From Pseudoips prasinana (taxonomy: Eukaryota > Arthropoda > Insecta > Lepidoptera > Nolidae), in the NCBI GenBank assembly GCA_951640165.1, contig OX621252.1, positions 20,791,934-20,855,933 on the forward strand: a DNA stretch of 64,000 bases, read 5' to 3'. Below, piece after piece: positions 31,511 through 41,606 of the stretch. The notes beneath the pieces were generated by a model, which saw only the letters and a program-made list of their open reading frames with translations, was not told where the DNA came from and ran no database searches. The stretch's first letter is position 1; each line of letters begins with the position of its first letter. The position numbers and the translations under genes were made by a program.

Positions 31511-31536
31511 CATAACGCATAATTATTATTTTATTA

Positions 31537-31585
31537 TTATTAGTAATAGGGTCCCGTTTTACCCTTTGGGTACGGAACCCTAAAA
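31537..31585 (+). repeat. Lep-repeat, 3' end after the Dong insertion
   Basis: 'taatagggtcccgttttacc' then 'ctttgggtacggaacccta', directly continuing 28446-28690. Confidence 0.7.
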
Positions 31586-31589
31586 ATGG

Positions 31590-31970
31590 ACGTCCGATTT
31601 ACGTAAAGGCAAAATCTCAATGGCGCGAGCCACTTGCGCAATACAATAGTGCACAAGGCGCATTCTCCATTGAATCATTCACTTTAATCCGATGAGACGC
31701 TAATCCAATGCGACCCGGGAGACATCAGCTGCACGAACGATACAGTGGCGGCATTAGGCACTCCTACTCGGTGGTAAAAATAGGAACTACTCTAGTTACG
31801 CCAAATCCGTCTGTGAGCGATTTAACTCAGAGCCTCTTCGTACTTATTAGATACTATGTAAAATGTAGTTATTAAGTATTAGGTTGTAGATGTACCTGAT
31901 ATTATGTTATTATTATTGTAATATAGACGCAATGAACTCACAGTTAAACTGTGTAAGCAGTTTTGTGGGG
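31590..31970. other. No gene recognised
   Basis: Unplaced sequence. Confidence 0.35.
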
Positions 31971-31974
31971 CTAT

Positions 31975-32161
31975 GTACAGACGCCAGCCCATCAAGCTAC
32001 CCCAATGTGTCAAATTTCCCCAATTGAAAGTGAACCTTATGCTTTTGTGATAAAGTTGAAAATCTATAAAATAAATTTGACAGACCAATCTATCAAATTT
32101 ATTTTATAGATTTTCAACCTTTTTTAACCCCAAGGGTAGTGGCATGTGCTGGCGTCTGTAC
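31975..32161. mobile_element. MITE1 copy 2, internally rearranged
   Basis: Ends GTACAGACGCC / GGCGTCTGTAC as in other copies, but about 45 bp longer. It contains an inverted duplication of its own centre: 32055-32080 is repeated in reverse at 32093-32118 (26-bp exact arms, 12-nt loop). Confidence 0.85.
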
Positions 32162-32295
32162 CTAATTAGGTTTTAAGACATTTTAAGAGAAATAAAGCAA
32201 AACCAACCAACCAACTAAAAAGGTTGTAATTTGACATCGTTAATTATATTGAAAATGCATATAATGTTGTGAAATAAGATCTAAAAATATATAGG

Positions 32296-32377
32296 TCGTG
32301 TGGTTTCCGGTCTAGAAAGAATAACATGGACTCCCCCTACCACCCCATGGGTGTCATAAAAGGCGACTAAGCGATAC
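32296..32377 (+). repeat. Repeat H, left part of a split copy
   Basis: 'tgtggtttccggtctagaaa' to 'gtcataaaaggcgactaagc'; it breaks after 'gatacaaa' and resumes at 33536. Confidence 0.6.
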
Positions 32378-33535
32378 AAAGTCAAAGTCAAAAGTTTATT
32401 TGCGACTAAGTGTTGTACAGTCCTTATCTAATAATAATATTAGGTACAAATTTCGTTCTTAGTGGCCTTTTGCAGGCATTGCAAGTTTAATTATTGTTTT
32501 GTTTTTCAAGGTTCTTTATTTCCATTTATTACAATGTTTAGCAACCCAGTGTACATATCAATCCTAGGCCAAACAATCATAAGATGTAATATTATGTTCT
32601 TCAAGCTTGTTGCTTGTTATACATATATAGCATGATATAGTTATACATATACATTTTTTTTTTATGATATTGTTTAAACAAAATATTGCGCTTTATTGCT
32701 ATGCATACTTTAGTTAGTTTACATTTTTGAAACAATTCTTACAGACTACTTATACACTAATATCACAGACTAAGAATTACCCTCTAGAACGTAATAATGT
32801 CACGATTACCAAGGCACAGAGGTAAATAATATACCTTGATATTGTTACGTACGGCGAATGTTGACGGTAACAGTAGGTAGGTACCAAACCGCTGGCCCAT
32901 GCGGCTAAATATTAAAGTAGATGCCAGTTAAAGTAGATACAAATATGCTTATTTCTAAAACGTAGTAATAGCTCGTCAATAGTCTTTTTCAAAATAAACA
33001 GAATTAAGAATATTACTTAGGTACTTACTTAATAATCAGTTTCAGGTTGGGCTTTTATTTAAATAACTTAATAATTTACATAACTTAACTAAACACAATT
33101 TAACTAAGCATACTTTTATTCATATTACATTTATCTGAAGGTGATTATATAAGGACAAACTAAACACCTGTTTGTCACAAAGTTGTAGTGACGTCGCGTG
33201 CCGTATTGGCTGAGACGGGCCGCTGGACCGGTCCGAGTGCGTAGTGATGTGGTAGCTTAGTGACGTACTTGTATCGACGGTTTAGCATTGGGCGGGTAAG
33301 TCCTATACTGGATACAAGTTTGTTTGAGTGGAGTGGATTTTTATTAATATAAAAGTTTAATTATTAAAGATAGGAATAAATGTCCTTTATCTCAATTACG
33401 TTATTTGATTATATCATTATATTTTTAGGGTGATATAAATATTAGTAATTAAAAGTTTGTCTCGATATAATGCAACGATAATCACTATAATTAACAATTG
33501 TCTAAATAATCTAAATCCATTATACTACATACACC
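32378..33535. other. Unidentified insertion within repeat H
   Basis: About 1.15 kb between the two halves of repeat H. The 'gtcaaagtcaaaagtttatt' left edge resembles a LINE 3' tail on the minus strand. 33180-33310 is GC-richer. No open frame. Confidence 0.4.
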
Positions 33536-33703
33536 AGAGAGTCGGGTAGCAGCGTCACCTGTGTACAAGCTACCTCCTAACTGCGGTCACCAACTGGCAT
33601 GGCAAGCGCGGTGACTAAGGTAAACCCCTCCAAAGCAACATTATAGTAACCTTTGGAGGAAGCCTATGTCCAGCAGTGGACGATATCAAGCTGATGATGA
33701 TGT
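33536..33703 (+). repeat. Repeat H, right part, ending in an RTE-like tail
   Basis: 'taactgcggtcacca', 'gcgcggtgactaaggt', then 'gcctatgtccagcagtggac' and 'agctgatgatgatg'. The last 45 bases match the RTE LINE 3' end. Confidence 0.65.
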
Positions 33704-34103
33704 TATAGACACATGTAACTTAATTAACGCACACCCTGAAAATAGTTTGTTAAGAATCGTTTAATGAATCGATTTAAATCATTTTTAATATAGGTAATTT
33801 TTTATTCCAAAGTAATTGAAGTTACGGAAATTATCGTTATTTTAACTGTGTACAGTCAAAAATAATTGAAATGGACGTAAGTCAAAGTAATAAGACTTTT
33901 AAATCGCAGTTTTATTTGTATTCATACAAATTCCATCATTGAACACAAAATAAAGAAAAATGAAATTGATTCCAAGAAACTAATTTAGTAAATAACAATG
34001 CATATACATGTTGAATTAAAATTTTAGTGTATGTATTATGATTACAACATAATATTCTAATTGTGGTGTTTGAGGGTGTGCGTTAATTACGTTACATGTT
34101 GTA
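33704..34103 (-). mobile_element. MITE3 copy 2
   Basis: Inverted ends 'acatgtaacttaattaacgc' and 'gcgttaattacgttacatgt'. The interior is the reverse complement of 5952-6333. About 0.4 kb. Confidence 0.85.
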
Positions 34104-34612
34104 TATATATTTAATACAGTTGCTTGAAAAGTATAAATAATGAAAGGGGTAGACAAGCTTCAACGTTTGCTCGTAATTTATTTGTTTATCTTATTTTTTT
34201 TATCTTTATGGGTTATGTCTTCTAGCTTTTTATATTCCAGTGCTGAAGTCTACGACACATTCTCAATGAAACCCGTTGAAAATGGTCCGTGGAGGACATC
34301 AGCCACGTGTTGGGTATCGTACTGGCGCATGTAATTTGCTTTTTATATTATCCTTCTTACATGTGCATATCTTTGCGGGCGGAGGGCGGTGCAAATTGCA
34401 TCCTGATGATTAAACTGACAATTAGCTGAATTAACACTACATATTGATTTTGTATTTGGATTGTTATGGATTTCCACAAAGCAACGCCTGATTCTTACTT
34501 CTATTAACGAATGTTCTTTATTTTGTTTTGTGTAGCTTGAATAACTTTGACGCCTTACCTCCGGATTATCTGTGTCCGTATGTATAAATGAATTAATAAT
34601 GTAATCTCTTAC
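34104..34612. other. Intronic sequence, no gene recognised
   Basis: Lies 3' of the Ig exon on the minus strand. A 64-residue plus frame (34140-34334) with a hydrophobic N-terminus is probably a repeat relic. Confidence 0.4.
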
Positions 34613-34723
34613 CTCCAATAACTAAGCAGCGAAGCACTAGGGTGTCTCCATCGTGGTAGGGACCCACTCTGCCGACGACTTTATTGCTCAACTCATCCAT
34701 GAAGAACGGCGGGCTCGGGAGAA
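34613..34723 (-). CDS. Exon of Sidestep-like Ig-domain protein (upstream exon)
   Basis: A 111-nt minus-strand exon. Acceptor 'gaatgtttccag|tt' and donor 'attggag|gtaagag' are near-consensus. After two bases it encodes LPSPPFFMDELSN, KVVGRVGPYHDGDTLVLRC and LVIG, ending in phase 1. 'PP--P---DE-----G--GPY--GD-L-L-C-V-G' is the junction between Ig domains 1 and 2 of Sidestep-like neuronal cell-surface receptors as I know them. The C in VLRC would be the B-strand cysteine. The partner WW/C half should be in the next exon, which I could not find; the exon at 1285-1448 reads like a following domain. The minus strand and splice phases of both agree. Confidence 0.65.
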
Positions 34724-34825
34724 CTGGAAACATTCACGTTATTATCACAGTGTACAGACGTATAGTAGTTAATCTTACAAATATACGCTGACTCAACCAA
34801 GAGTTCCATGGATAGACAAGGGAAG

Positions 34826-34981
34826 GGTTTATTTCACCGCCTGCTGAGCCTGCCGCGCGCGCGCACTAACCTACTGAAGGAGGCGCCACTGACACGCGCA
34901 CTGCGGAGTCTCAACAATATTGCTTCAGAATTGGATGTGTTCCCCTATACACTGAGTGGATTTACAAGGACAGCCATATAA
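34826..34981 (+). pseudogene. Possible LINE C-terminal fragment
   Basis: Frame LFHRLLSLPRARTNLLKEAP, LTRALRSLNNIASELDVFPY, TLSGFTRTAI then stop. A 'P-RTNLL--APLTRAL--LN--A---D-F' ending resembles the tails of some LINE polyproteins in moths. It is GC-richer than its surroundings. Assignment is tentative. Confidence 0.4.
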
Positions 34982-35274
34982 AGTTATAATAATATGTTAT
35001 AGGAAATAAACAAGTTGGGGTCTTCGCTACTGCATTGGGATTTAACCTGTAATAGTAGATGTAAGGTTGGTTACAAATAAAAAAACAAAATAAAAATAAA
35101 TTTTCCACCTGCACTTAAAATGTATATTACCTAGTTTAAAGATGTCTGAAGCTTGAGTATGTAGTGAATATGCTTAAGTAAGTAAAAATGAAATAATAGT
35201 TACTTATAAGATGATATAATGTAAGAATTGTTCTACAAATATGATTTAAAATAAATGTTCTGTACATCTATTGG

Positions 35275-35375
35275 TAATAATAATAATATCCTTGGACATT
35301 ATTCACACACAACCATCTGATCTCAAACTAAGCAGAGCTTGTATTATGGAAATTGGATAACTGATATATTACATA
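35275..35375 (-). mobile_element. SINE-B 3' part, split by a Helitron
   Basis: Minus strand: 'tatcca-tttccataata', 'caagctctgcttagtttgag' and the 'ggatattattattatta' tail. Continues at 35526. Confidence 0.75.
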
Positions 35376-35525
35376 CTAGCCGTGCCCCGCGGTTTTACCC
35401 CCGTTAAAGTTTATAAATTATAAGTTTCGTCAAAATCCGTTGGGTAGTTTTTTGCGTGAAAGAGTAACTAACATCCATACATCCATCCATACTCACAAAC
35501 TTTCGCATTTATAATATTAGTAGGA
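35376..35525 (-). mobile_element. Short Helitron inside SINE-B
   Basis: Minus strand: 5' TCCTACTAATATTATAAATG, 3' 'aaccgcggggcacggctag'. Flanked by A and T. 150 bp, a different 5' end from the 321-bp type but the same 3' end. Confidence 0.85.
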
Positions 35526-35630
35526 TAATATTTTCTTTTGTAAATACATACTTAGGTATATAGATAATTACACCCAGAATCTAGTAAAGGTAAGCATTTA
35601 GCAACCACGTCAACCAGCCCGTCAAAATTT
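35526..35630 (-). mobile_element. SINE-B 5' part, split by a Helitron
   Basis: 'tttgtaaatacatacttagg', 'agataattacacccaga' and 'accacgtcaacc' match the SINE-B 5' half. Confidence 0.65.
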
Positions 35631-36239
35631 GATTGCAATTTGCAAGATATATTCAGCATTATCCGTAGTATGGTTCAGATTAAGGGGTTTACATGACTTA
35701 GGAAACACTCTGTAGGCATAGTTATTACGTACACGTAGCCGTATGTATATTTTGCACGTAGTTGCTAACTTGTAAACGTGAACATAAATTAAATGAGGAG
35801 CAACGCTACGTCTACTGTTTAAACAACACAAACAAACTATGGTAATACACGCTAACATTTTTTTTCAAAGAGAGCAGGCGATGCGTGGTTTACCGTTCAG
35901 TATACTGTACCTATAAAACATTGTTGTGTTTCTGTGCATCTTCAAAAAGAGGACTAGAATACAGGCACGGGATCACTAATTAAGGGGCCCACGCGATCCT
36001 AGCGGCCTCGCCGGCAAAGATCCTAGCTAACCAGCGTCATTCTCTAGCTACCTAGATGTGGGAGAACGATCCGGAGAAGAAAGCCAGAAAGAAACTCCGG
36101 GCTTGCTTTTTTCGTCTCCTTTTGCCTTTTGTTTTCGATTTTTTTTATATTTTGCATTTTGCACTGTGATTTTGGGTTGTGATTGTGTGTTCATCAAAAT
36201 ATTTGGTAGTTAATAAACAATATCATTAAATTTCACTTA
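35631..36239. other. No gene recognised
   Basis: Unplaced; 35990-36120 is GC-richer but not open. Confidence 0.35.
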
Positions 36240-36860
36240 AGCAATTAGAATAACCTCTTGCAAGACGAACAAGTGGTGCATTCGCGCACATTTACAAAAT
36301 TAACAAGTCATTATCTCACATCTCGGATGAACAGAGGTCATTAGGGTGCGTAACACGTGAGTGCGCTCCGAGTTTTGCAAGCGTGTTCGTATTCGAGTCT
36401 GACTCACATTGACTGGTTGTTTTTCGTATTGCCAAGATGGCAAGAAGCATACGACCCATTTGATAGTAAGGGACACTATCATGTTGGCCGTATTCTTCTT
36501 GCCAACAGCTTTTTAAATGTGCGCGGAAGCACCCACCGTTTGTTCGTCTCACTTGGTAGGACCCTTAAAATATACTCTTGCACCTGACTTCTCTTGTAGC
36601 AATTCTCTCGTTTTATAAGGATCTATCCTCGTTATATCATTTTGTCTCTCGGTTTGCACTGGAGGCAAGTGGAACTAACGAACTATTTTCCATATCCTCC
36701 TTGTTTCTTTCTGATTAAAATCGTTATGGGTTCCACCACAGTGAAAGAAATCCGCCGGGACATGCCTGAACCTTACCGCTCAGTGTCATTTCATTCAGTA
36801 GTAGACCGTGGCTTACAGGAGTTGCAGTGGAGACTAGAAGGAAGAACTATTACCGTTTGA
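36240..36860 (-). repeat. Repeat X, reverse copy
   Basis: Reverse complement shares 'cgagtcagac', 'aagggtcct', 'cgttttataagg'-type and 'catgtcccggcgg' blocks with 20529-20960 and 38185-38500. Confidence 0.55.
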
Positions 36861-37274
36861 GGGTCGCGGTTACGACACATATAACAACTTCCACTGAAGA
36901 TCACAACAATAACATAATAATTTTATCCATATGATCCGGATGATTAGTCGTCTACAAAGGTGATTTCATAAGAAACTTTTATCGCGCAGTACACTCTGTG
37001 GAATCAATTAACTGCGGTGGCATTTCCGATCCGTTATGACATGAAAACCTTCAAGAAGCGACCCTATTCTTTTATTAAAAACCGGCAACGTAGGACTCTT
37101 CTATAGTTGCGGGTGTCCATGGTCGGCGGTGATCACTTACCATCAGATGAACCACATACTCGTTTGCCATGCCATCATGGATAGTTATAAAATGATGTTG
37201 AATTAAATTTCATAATAATACAAATTTAATAACAAAAGTAAACTTTACACAAGTTTATTTATATGTATAGATAA
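36861..37274. repeat. Mostly unplaced; repeat E-type block at 37075-37190
   Basis: 'ggcggtgatcacttaccatc' with 'gttgcgggtgtccatgg' matches the 57880-57925 part of repeat E. Confidence 0.5.
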
Positions 37275-37600
37275 CTAGCTGTGCCCCGCGGTTTTACCCG
37301 CGTTAAATTTTATAAATTATCACAGTTCCTCCCTCGTAGGTGATAGCTTGATAATATGTAGCCTATATGTTGACCCGACCTCTTAGTAATATTCATGCAA
37401 AATTTGAAGTAAATCCATGCAGTACTTTTTGAGTTTAGCCCGGACATACGAGTACATACAGACAAACAGACAAAAATTCTAAAAACTATATTTTTGGCGT
37501 CGATATCGATTGTAGAGGATGCCCCAAGCCCCAAGTATCCTTTTAAAAAAATATTTAATGTACAGTTTTGACTTTCCTACGATTTTATTATATGTATAGA
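37275..37600 (-). mobile_element. Non-autonomous Helitron
   Basis: Same family and orientation as 3856-4176: minus strand starts TCTATACATATAATAAAATC and ends 'ggggcacagctag', between A and T. Confidence 0.85.
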
Positions 37601-37604
37601 TAAT

Positions 37605-37944
37605 TAAGAGTTCTATGCCCAGCGACATAGAAACATTGTCAAAGCGTTATACCTACCCCTCGTACCCAAAATCTACAAGCCAAGATCTCTTAGGAAAACA
37701 TGTATACTACTACATGCCAAGAGAACACAAATTGTCTGCCACTCCAATTTATTCAGTAGAAAATATGAAATTTCATTCTTTGCTTTAAAAGTGTACAGCA
37801 ACGTTATTTTAGTTTGCTTAGAAAAATGGTTTGGCGATTCTTTTCTGATGAAATTGTAAAAAGCTTTAAAATAGGTTCACTGGTTTACTTTTAAAATGAA
37901 CGCTTCAAGGAGCGTTCAGTAAAAACTCGGTTAACATTGATAGT
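37605..37944. other. No gene recognised
   Basis: Unplaced sequence. Confidence 0.35.
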
Positions 37945-38065
37945 ACGTGTGGCGTAGTGGTTATGGTAGTCGTCACGCTACTACCTCGGCATCCTCGTGT
38001 TTCGGGTTCGATCCCCACACAGGACAACTATTTGTATGACCCGCATATATTTGGTTTGAGTCTCA
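37945..38065 (+). mobile_element. tRNA-headed SINE fragment
   Basis: 'cgtgtggcgtagtggttatg' (A-box-like), 'tttcgggttcgatccccac' (B-box-like), then 'acaactatttgtatgacccg' as in SINE-A. Confidence 0.6.
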
Positions 38066-38184
38066 ACGCGCTTTTTCACTTATTTGTCAAAATTATAAAT
38101 CTGTGGTGTTATAAAGAAAAATCGAAGTCTTTTGTTTGTGACAAACCAATTAACGCTTGCATCAAGACCTCGTGTGTGTTTGAT

Positions 38185-38500
38185 CCGCTGTAACGCGGCT
38201 GAGACTCACCTGAGGCAAGTCCCGGGGCATCACATCAACTGTTGTGGTTCCCGTAATGATTTCAATCAGAAAGAAACAAGGAGATGGAAAATAGTAGTGC
38301 CACTTGATTCTTGCGCAAAGCGGGAGACAGTATCATATAATGATGCTAGACCCTTATAAAACGAGGGAATTTCAACTACAGAAGCCAGATGCAGAAAAGT
38401 AAGCATTTTAAGGGTCCTATCAAATGAGTTGTTAATCGCTTTCCACGAAGTGGGCCGTATGCTTCTTTGCCGACTTGGTAGTATGCGAAATAAGCTGTGA
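38185..38500 (+). repeat. Repeat X, copy 3
   Basis: 'gactcacctgaggcaagtcc', 'atcagaaagaaacaaggaga', 'gcgcaaagcgggagacag' and 'aagggtcctatcaaatgag', then 'gtgagtcagactggaacac'. Collinear with 20529-20960. Confidence 0.6.
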
Positions 38501-38725
38501 ATGTGAGTCAGACTGGAACACGAAGGGTTCTGTGCCATAATACAAGATTGACTGTCATAAAGCAAAAAACATAAAAACAAAATTACGTGTCTTGTATGGG
38601 AGGCCCTTTAATTTGTTATTTCATTTTTATTATTCGTTGTTATAGCGGAATTTGAAATAAACACCCCGTGCAGTTTTTAGATTTTATGGTTCATGGGATA
38701 CAGCCTGCTGCCAGACGGACGGCCA
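38500..38725 (+). repeat. Lep-repeat, degenerate
   Basis: 'cacgaagggttctgtgccat', 'cttgtatgggaggcccttta', 'atggttcatgggatacagcc' and 'gccagacggacgg' follow Lep-repeat order. Confidence 0.6.
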
Positions 38726-38749
38726 GTGGGGGCTTAGCAGGACTCAGGC

Positions 38750-39013
38750 TCATCCCACAGCTGGACAAATCCCCGAAAGATCTACACTACCGCCGGTCTT
38801 GCGCTACCCACATGCAGCGGCTTCCAGCGACCCTCACAAGATTATCGATCCGGTAAGCGGCCTGCTCACCCCGATACGTGGTCACCACTTTTCAGGTACG
38901 TGGTCGCCACTCGAGAACCTTTCTGCCCCAACGGCCGTCGGTTCTACGAGCTATGTGCCCTGCCCACTGCTACTTCAGCTTGGCAATTCTTCGGGCTATG
39001 TCGGTTACTTTGG
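38750..39013 (-). repeat. RTE 3' fragment
   Basis: Collinear with the RTE 3' region from 'ggacaaatccccgaaagatc' to 'cgggctatgtcggttac', with a short duplication around 'ggtcaccacttttcaggtacgtggtcgccac'. Confidence 0.75.
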
Positions 39014-39029
39014 TATACAAGACAAATTA

Positions 39030-39265
39030 AAACAATAACATCTGTCAAGGGTTACTCAGACTTGCACACGAAGGGTTGTGTACCAATGTACCAGGTTGAC
39101 AGTCAGAAAAGCAAAAATATAAAAAAATATATACTTGCCTTGTATTGGGATTTAATTTATGATTTAGTTTTATTCTATGCAAATATCAACTGTCTACTAC
39201 TATTACGGTTCATGAGATACAACCTGGTGACAGAAGGACTGCATGCATTGGACTTATACATAGTA
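39030..39265 (+). repeat. Lep-repeat, degenerate
   Basis: 'cacacgaagggttgtgtacc', 'ggttgacagtcag', 'tacggttcatgagatacaac' and 'ctggtgacag' in order. Confidence 0.55.
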
Positions 39266-39289
39266 ATAGCCATCGAATACTACTAAAAA

Positions 39290-39765
39290 GGCCAAATAAG
39301 GTCACCGTTATTTTTTTGTCCTAGTAAAATCTCTTTTGTAGCTCAAGCTCCGGATAATTGTCGATGGTCAGTACTGCATGCATCCAAAATCTCCCGGTCA
39401 AAGATAATCCTAATGAAATACACTATCGACTACACCAGGATCGTTTATTTCAGTCTGTCGCCTGCAGTAAGTAGTAGGATAATAAAAATACGGTCCGTTT
39501 AGTTCGCAAAACCGGTTTCTGCTTCCGGGAGATAATCGGGATTGGATGGCCCCAGATCGTATGTAGTAGATACAAGAAATTAAAAAAGCAAGCGGTCAGC
39601 GAATTCCTTTTTTTGGATGATTATAAGCGTACACAGATGTTAATGGTTTTGATTTACAAGTATGGGATTGGAAAGCTACTCACTCTATGTCTAGAAATAA
39701 CAAGTTCACGAGTGTATGAGCCAAAGTGGCCTTACGAAAACATAGATATATTGCAAACAAATGGC
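39290..39765. other. No gene recognised
   Basis: Unplaced sequence; short frames only. Confidence 0.35.
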
Positions 39766-39769
39766 TCCC

Positions 39770-40395
39770 ACTTGCACATGCCCTTCCCTCGATAAAACTG
39801 CTTCCATCAAATACCTTGGAGCCATAATCGATCAGTAAACGACTTTTAAACATCAAATTGAAGTCCTTGTCATTAGACTTAGAAAACTTATTTATATCTT
39901 TAAGATACTTAGAAATATAGAGAGCAGAGTGGTTAAAATGGTCTACCATGCATTCTGCCAGTCAGTTTTTGAATACTGTATTACATCTTGGGGTGGTGCA
40001 GCTTAAACTCATTTACTGGAACTAGAGCGGGCCCAAAGAGCGATTCTGAAGGTTAGTGCAGGCCTGCCATACCGCTTCTTATATAGCTCTATTTGCAAAA
40101 TGGGATGTACTTACTGTCAGGAAATCTTTGTACTACAGATTATCTTAAGAAAGCATTCTCTATTGCCATACCATCCTGAAATTATGAAGGACAAATGCCG
40201 AAAGGTACTGTATACCCCACTCAAAGGTTCCGTACAAAGCTTTCTGGTGTCTTCTTTCGCTTCTTCGCCCAATATCTGTACCACAAACTAAATAAATTGC
40301 TCTCAATATATCCGATAACGATGAAAACTTGTAAGTTGAACGCTAGCAAATGGTTAAAATAATTAAATTATGAAGAGACTGAAAATCTTTTGAAT
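39770..40395 (+). pseudogene. CR1/Jockey-type LINE C-terminal relic
   Basis: Frames with stops encode ASIKYLGAIIDQ, RVVKMVYHAFCQSVFEYCI, TSWGGAA, LLELERAQRAILKVSAGLPY and IFVLQIILRKHSLLPYHPEI, ending near 'caaatggttaaaataatt'. This is the RT thumb and C-terminus of a CR1/Jockey-like LINE, distinct from families K and L. At least two in-frame stops. Confidence 0.65.
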
Positions 40396-40599
40396 CCTAT
40401 TATCTAGTTATTTTAATATGGCGTATAAGCATCCACTCGAAATAAATAAATGCGCAAAACCCCATTATCGATACTTCAGTACCCACATAACACAATATCG
40501 CTTCCTCACTCTTTCACGCTCACACACCACTTTCATATTAACACTACATCATACATATTTAATATTAATATTTGCCACTGTATAATGTTTTATTTTTAT

Positions 40600-40785
40600 A
40601 ACACGTATTATGGAAACCAGATAACTGTTATATTACTTATACCTACTACTTTTCATTTGTGAATACATACCTATATAGATAATTACTCCCAGACTCAGGA
40701 CAAACAGACATGAATCGAAACCACGACCAGCGGCGTGAAAGGCAAGTATTTACTAACCTCGCCAACCGGCCCGCAAAGTTCCACT
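40600..40785 (-). mobile_element. SINE-B
   Basis: Minus strand: head 'ggttggcgaggttagtaaat' with 'ggtcgtggtttcgattca', then 'ctgagtctgggagt' and 'ctggtttccataata'. Confidence 0.65.
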
Positions 40786-40795
40786 AATAAAATGA

Positions 40796-40935
40796 TATAG
40801 ACGCCAGCACATCAAGCCACCCCAATCAGTAAAAATTCCCCAAATGAAAGTGAACCTTATACTTTTGTGATAAAGTTGAAAATCTATAAAAGAAATTTGA
40901 CAGATTGGTGTAGCTGGATGTGCTGGCGTCTGTAC
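40796..40935. mobile_element. MITE1 copy 3
   Basis: Left end diverged (tatagacgccagcac), right end TGCTGGCGTCTGTAC intact. Its right GTAC is shared with the next palindrome. Confidence 0.85.
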
Positions 40936-41058
40936 ACACGGCTACATATCAAGCTATACATTTCCAATATAAGATGACCTGTCGTTGTATGGAAATCCTA
41001 TACAACGTGAGATCAGCTTATACTGGAAATGTATAGCTTGATGTGTAGCCGCGTGTAC
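40932..41058. mobile_element. MITE2, palindrome abutting MITE1
   Basis: GTACACACGGCTACATATCA...; the right arm ends GTAGCCGCGTGTAC. Inverted ends of about 40 bp through 'aagctatacatttcc'. It starts in the same GTAC that ends MITE1 copy 3. Confidence 0.8.
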
Positions 41059-41059
41059 C

Positions 41060-41465
41060 TAACGTGGATTTATCTACCTGTTATCAACGTGATACGACTA
41101 AATTACCAAATACAATGTAATTTCAGTAAAAGCTGCTTACATTTCAATATTTAGGTTCCAACTAGGTAAGTACATTAGTGAAATTAAAAAGCTCAATATT
41201 TATTCCGATCATTGATTTTGATAATATCGGTCTAGACTAGTGGATGTCGTATCAAAAGCGCTGACCTATAAAAATAATGGAATTAAAAAGTAACATTAAT
41301 TCCATTGATTGCCTTCGAGTAATAAAACATTGTAAATTCCGAAATTTGAAACTTTCCAACCGAATATTAAATAGAATCAGATTAAAGCGTGTCATGGAAA
41401 TGGTGTAGGTACTATGAGTATACTGATTGGCCATTGTTGTACACTTTGTTGTAGCGGGTGGCTTT
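41060..41465. other. No gene recognised
   Basis: AT-rich spacer. Confidence 0.35.
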
Positions 41466-41606
41466 GTACAGACGCTAGCACATCAAGCTATCCCAATCTG
41501 TCAAATTTCCCCAATTGAAACTGAACCTTATGTTGTTGAGACAAAGTTGAACATCTATAAAATAAATTTGACAGATTGGGGTAGCTGGATGTGCTGGCGT
41601 CTGTAC
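41466..41606. mobile_element. MITE1 copy 4
   Basis: GTACAGACGCTAGCAC...GTGCTGGCGTCTGTAC with the standard centre. Confidence 0.9.

Larger units (their letters stand above)
28805..31536 (-). mobile_element. R4/Dong-type LINE in TAA repeats
   Basis: Flanked by a TAA/TTA tract at each side (28807-28816 and about 31512-31538). Minus-strand order: an N-terminal region, reverse transcriptase, then zinc-binding and restriction-like endonuclease parts. It sits inside an older Lep-repeat whose halves read through when it is removed. Broken by several frameshifts. Confidence 0.8.

Noticed and set aside
34140..34334. 64-residue frame with a hydrophobic N-terminus near the Ig exon
   Set aside because: No splice or family support; opposite strand to the gene; probably repeat-derived.
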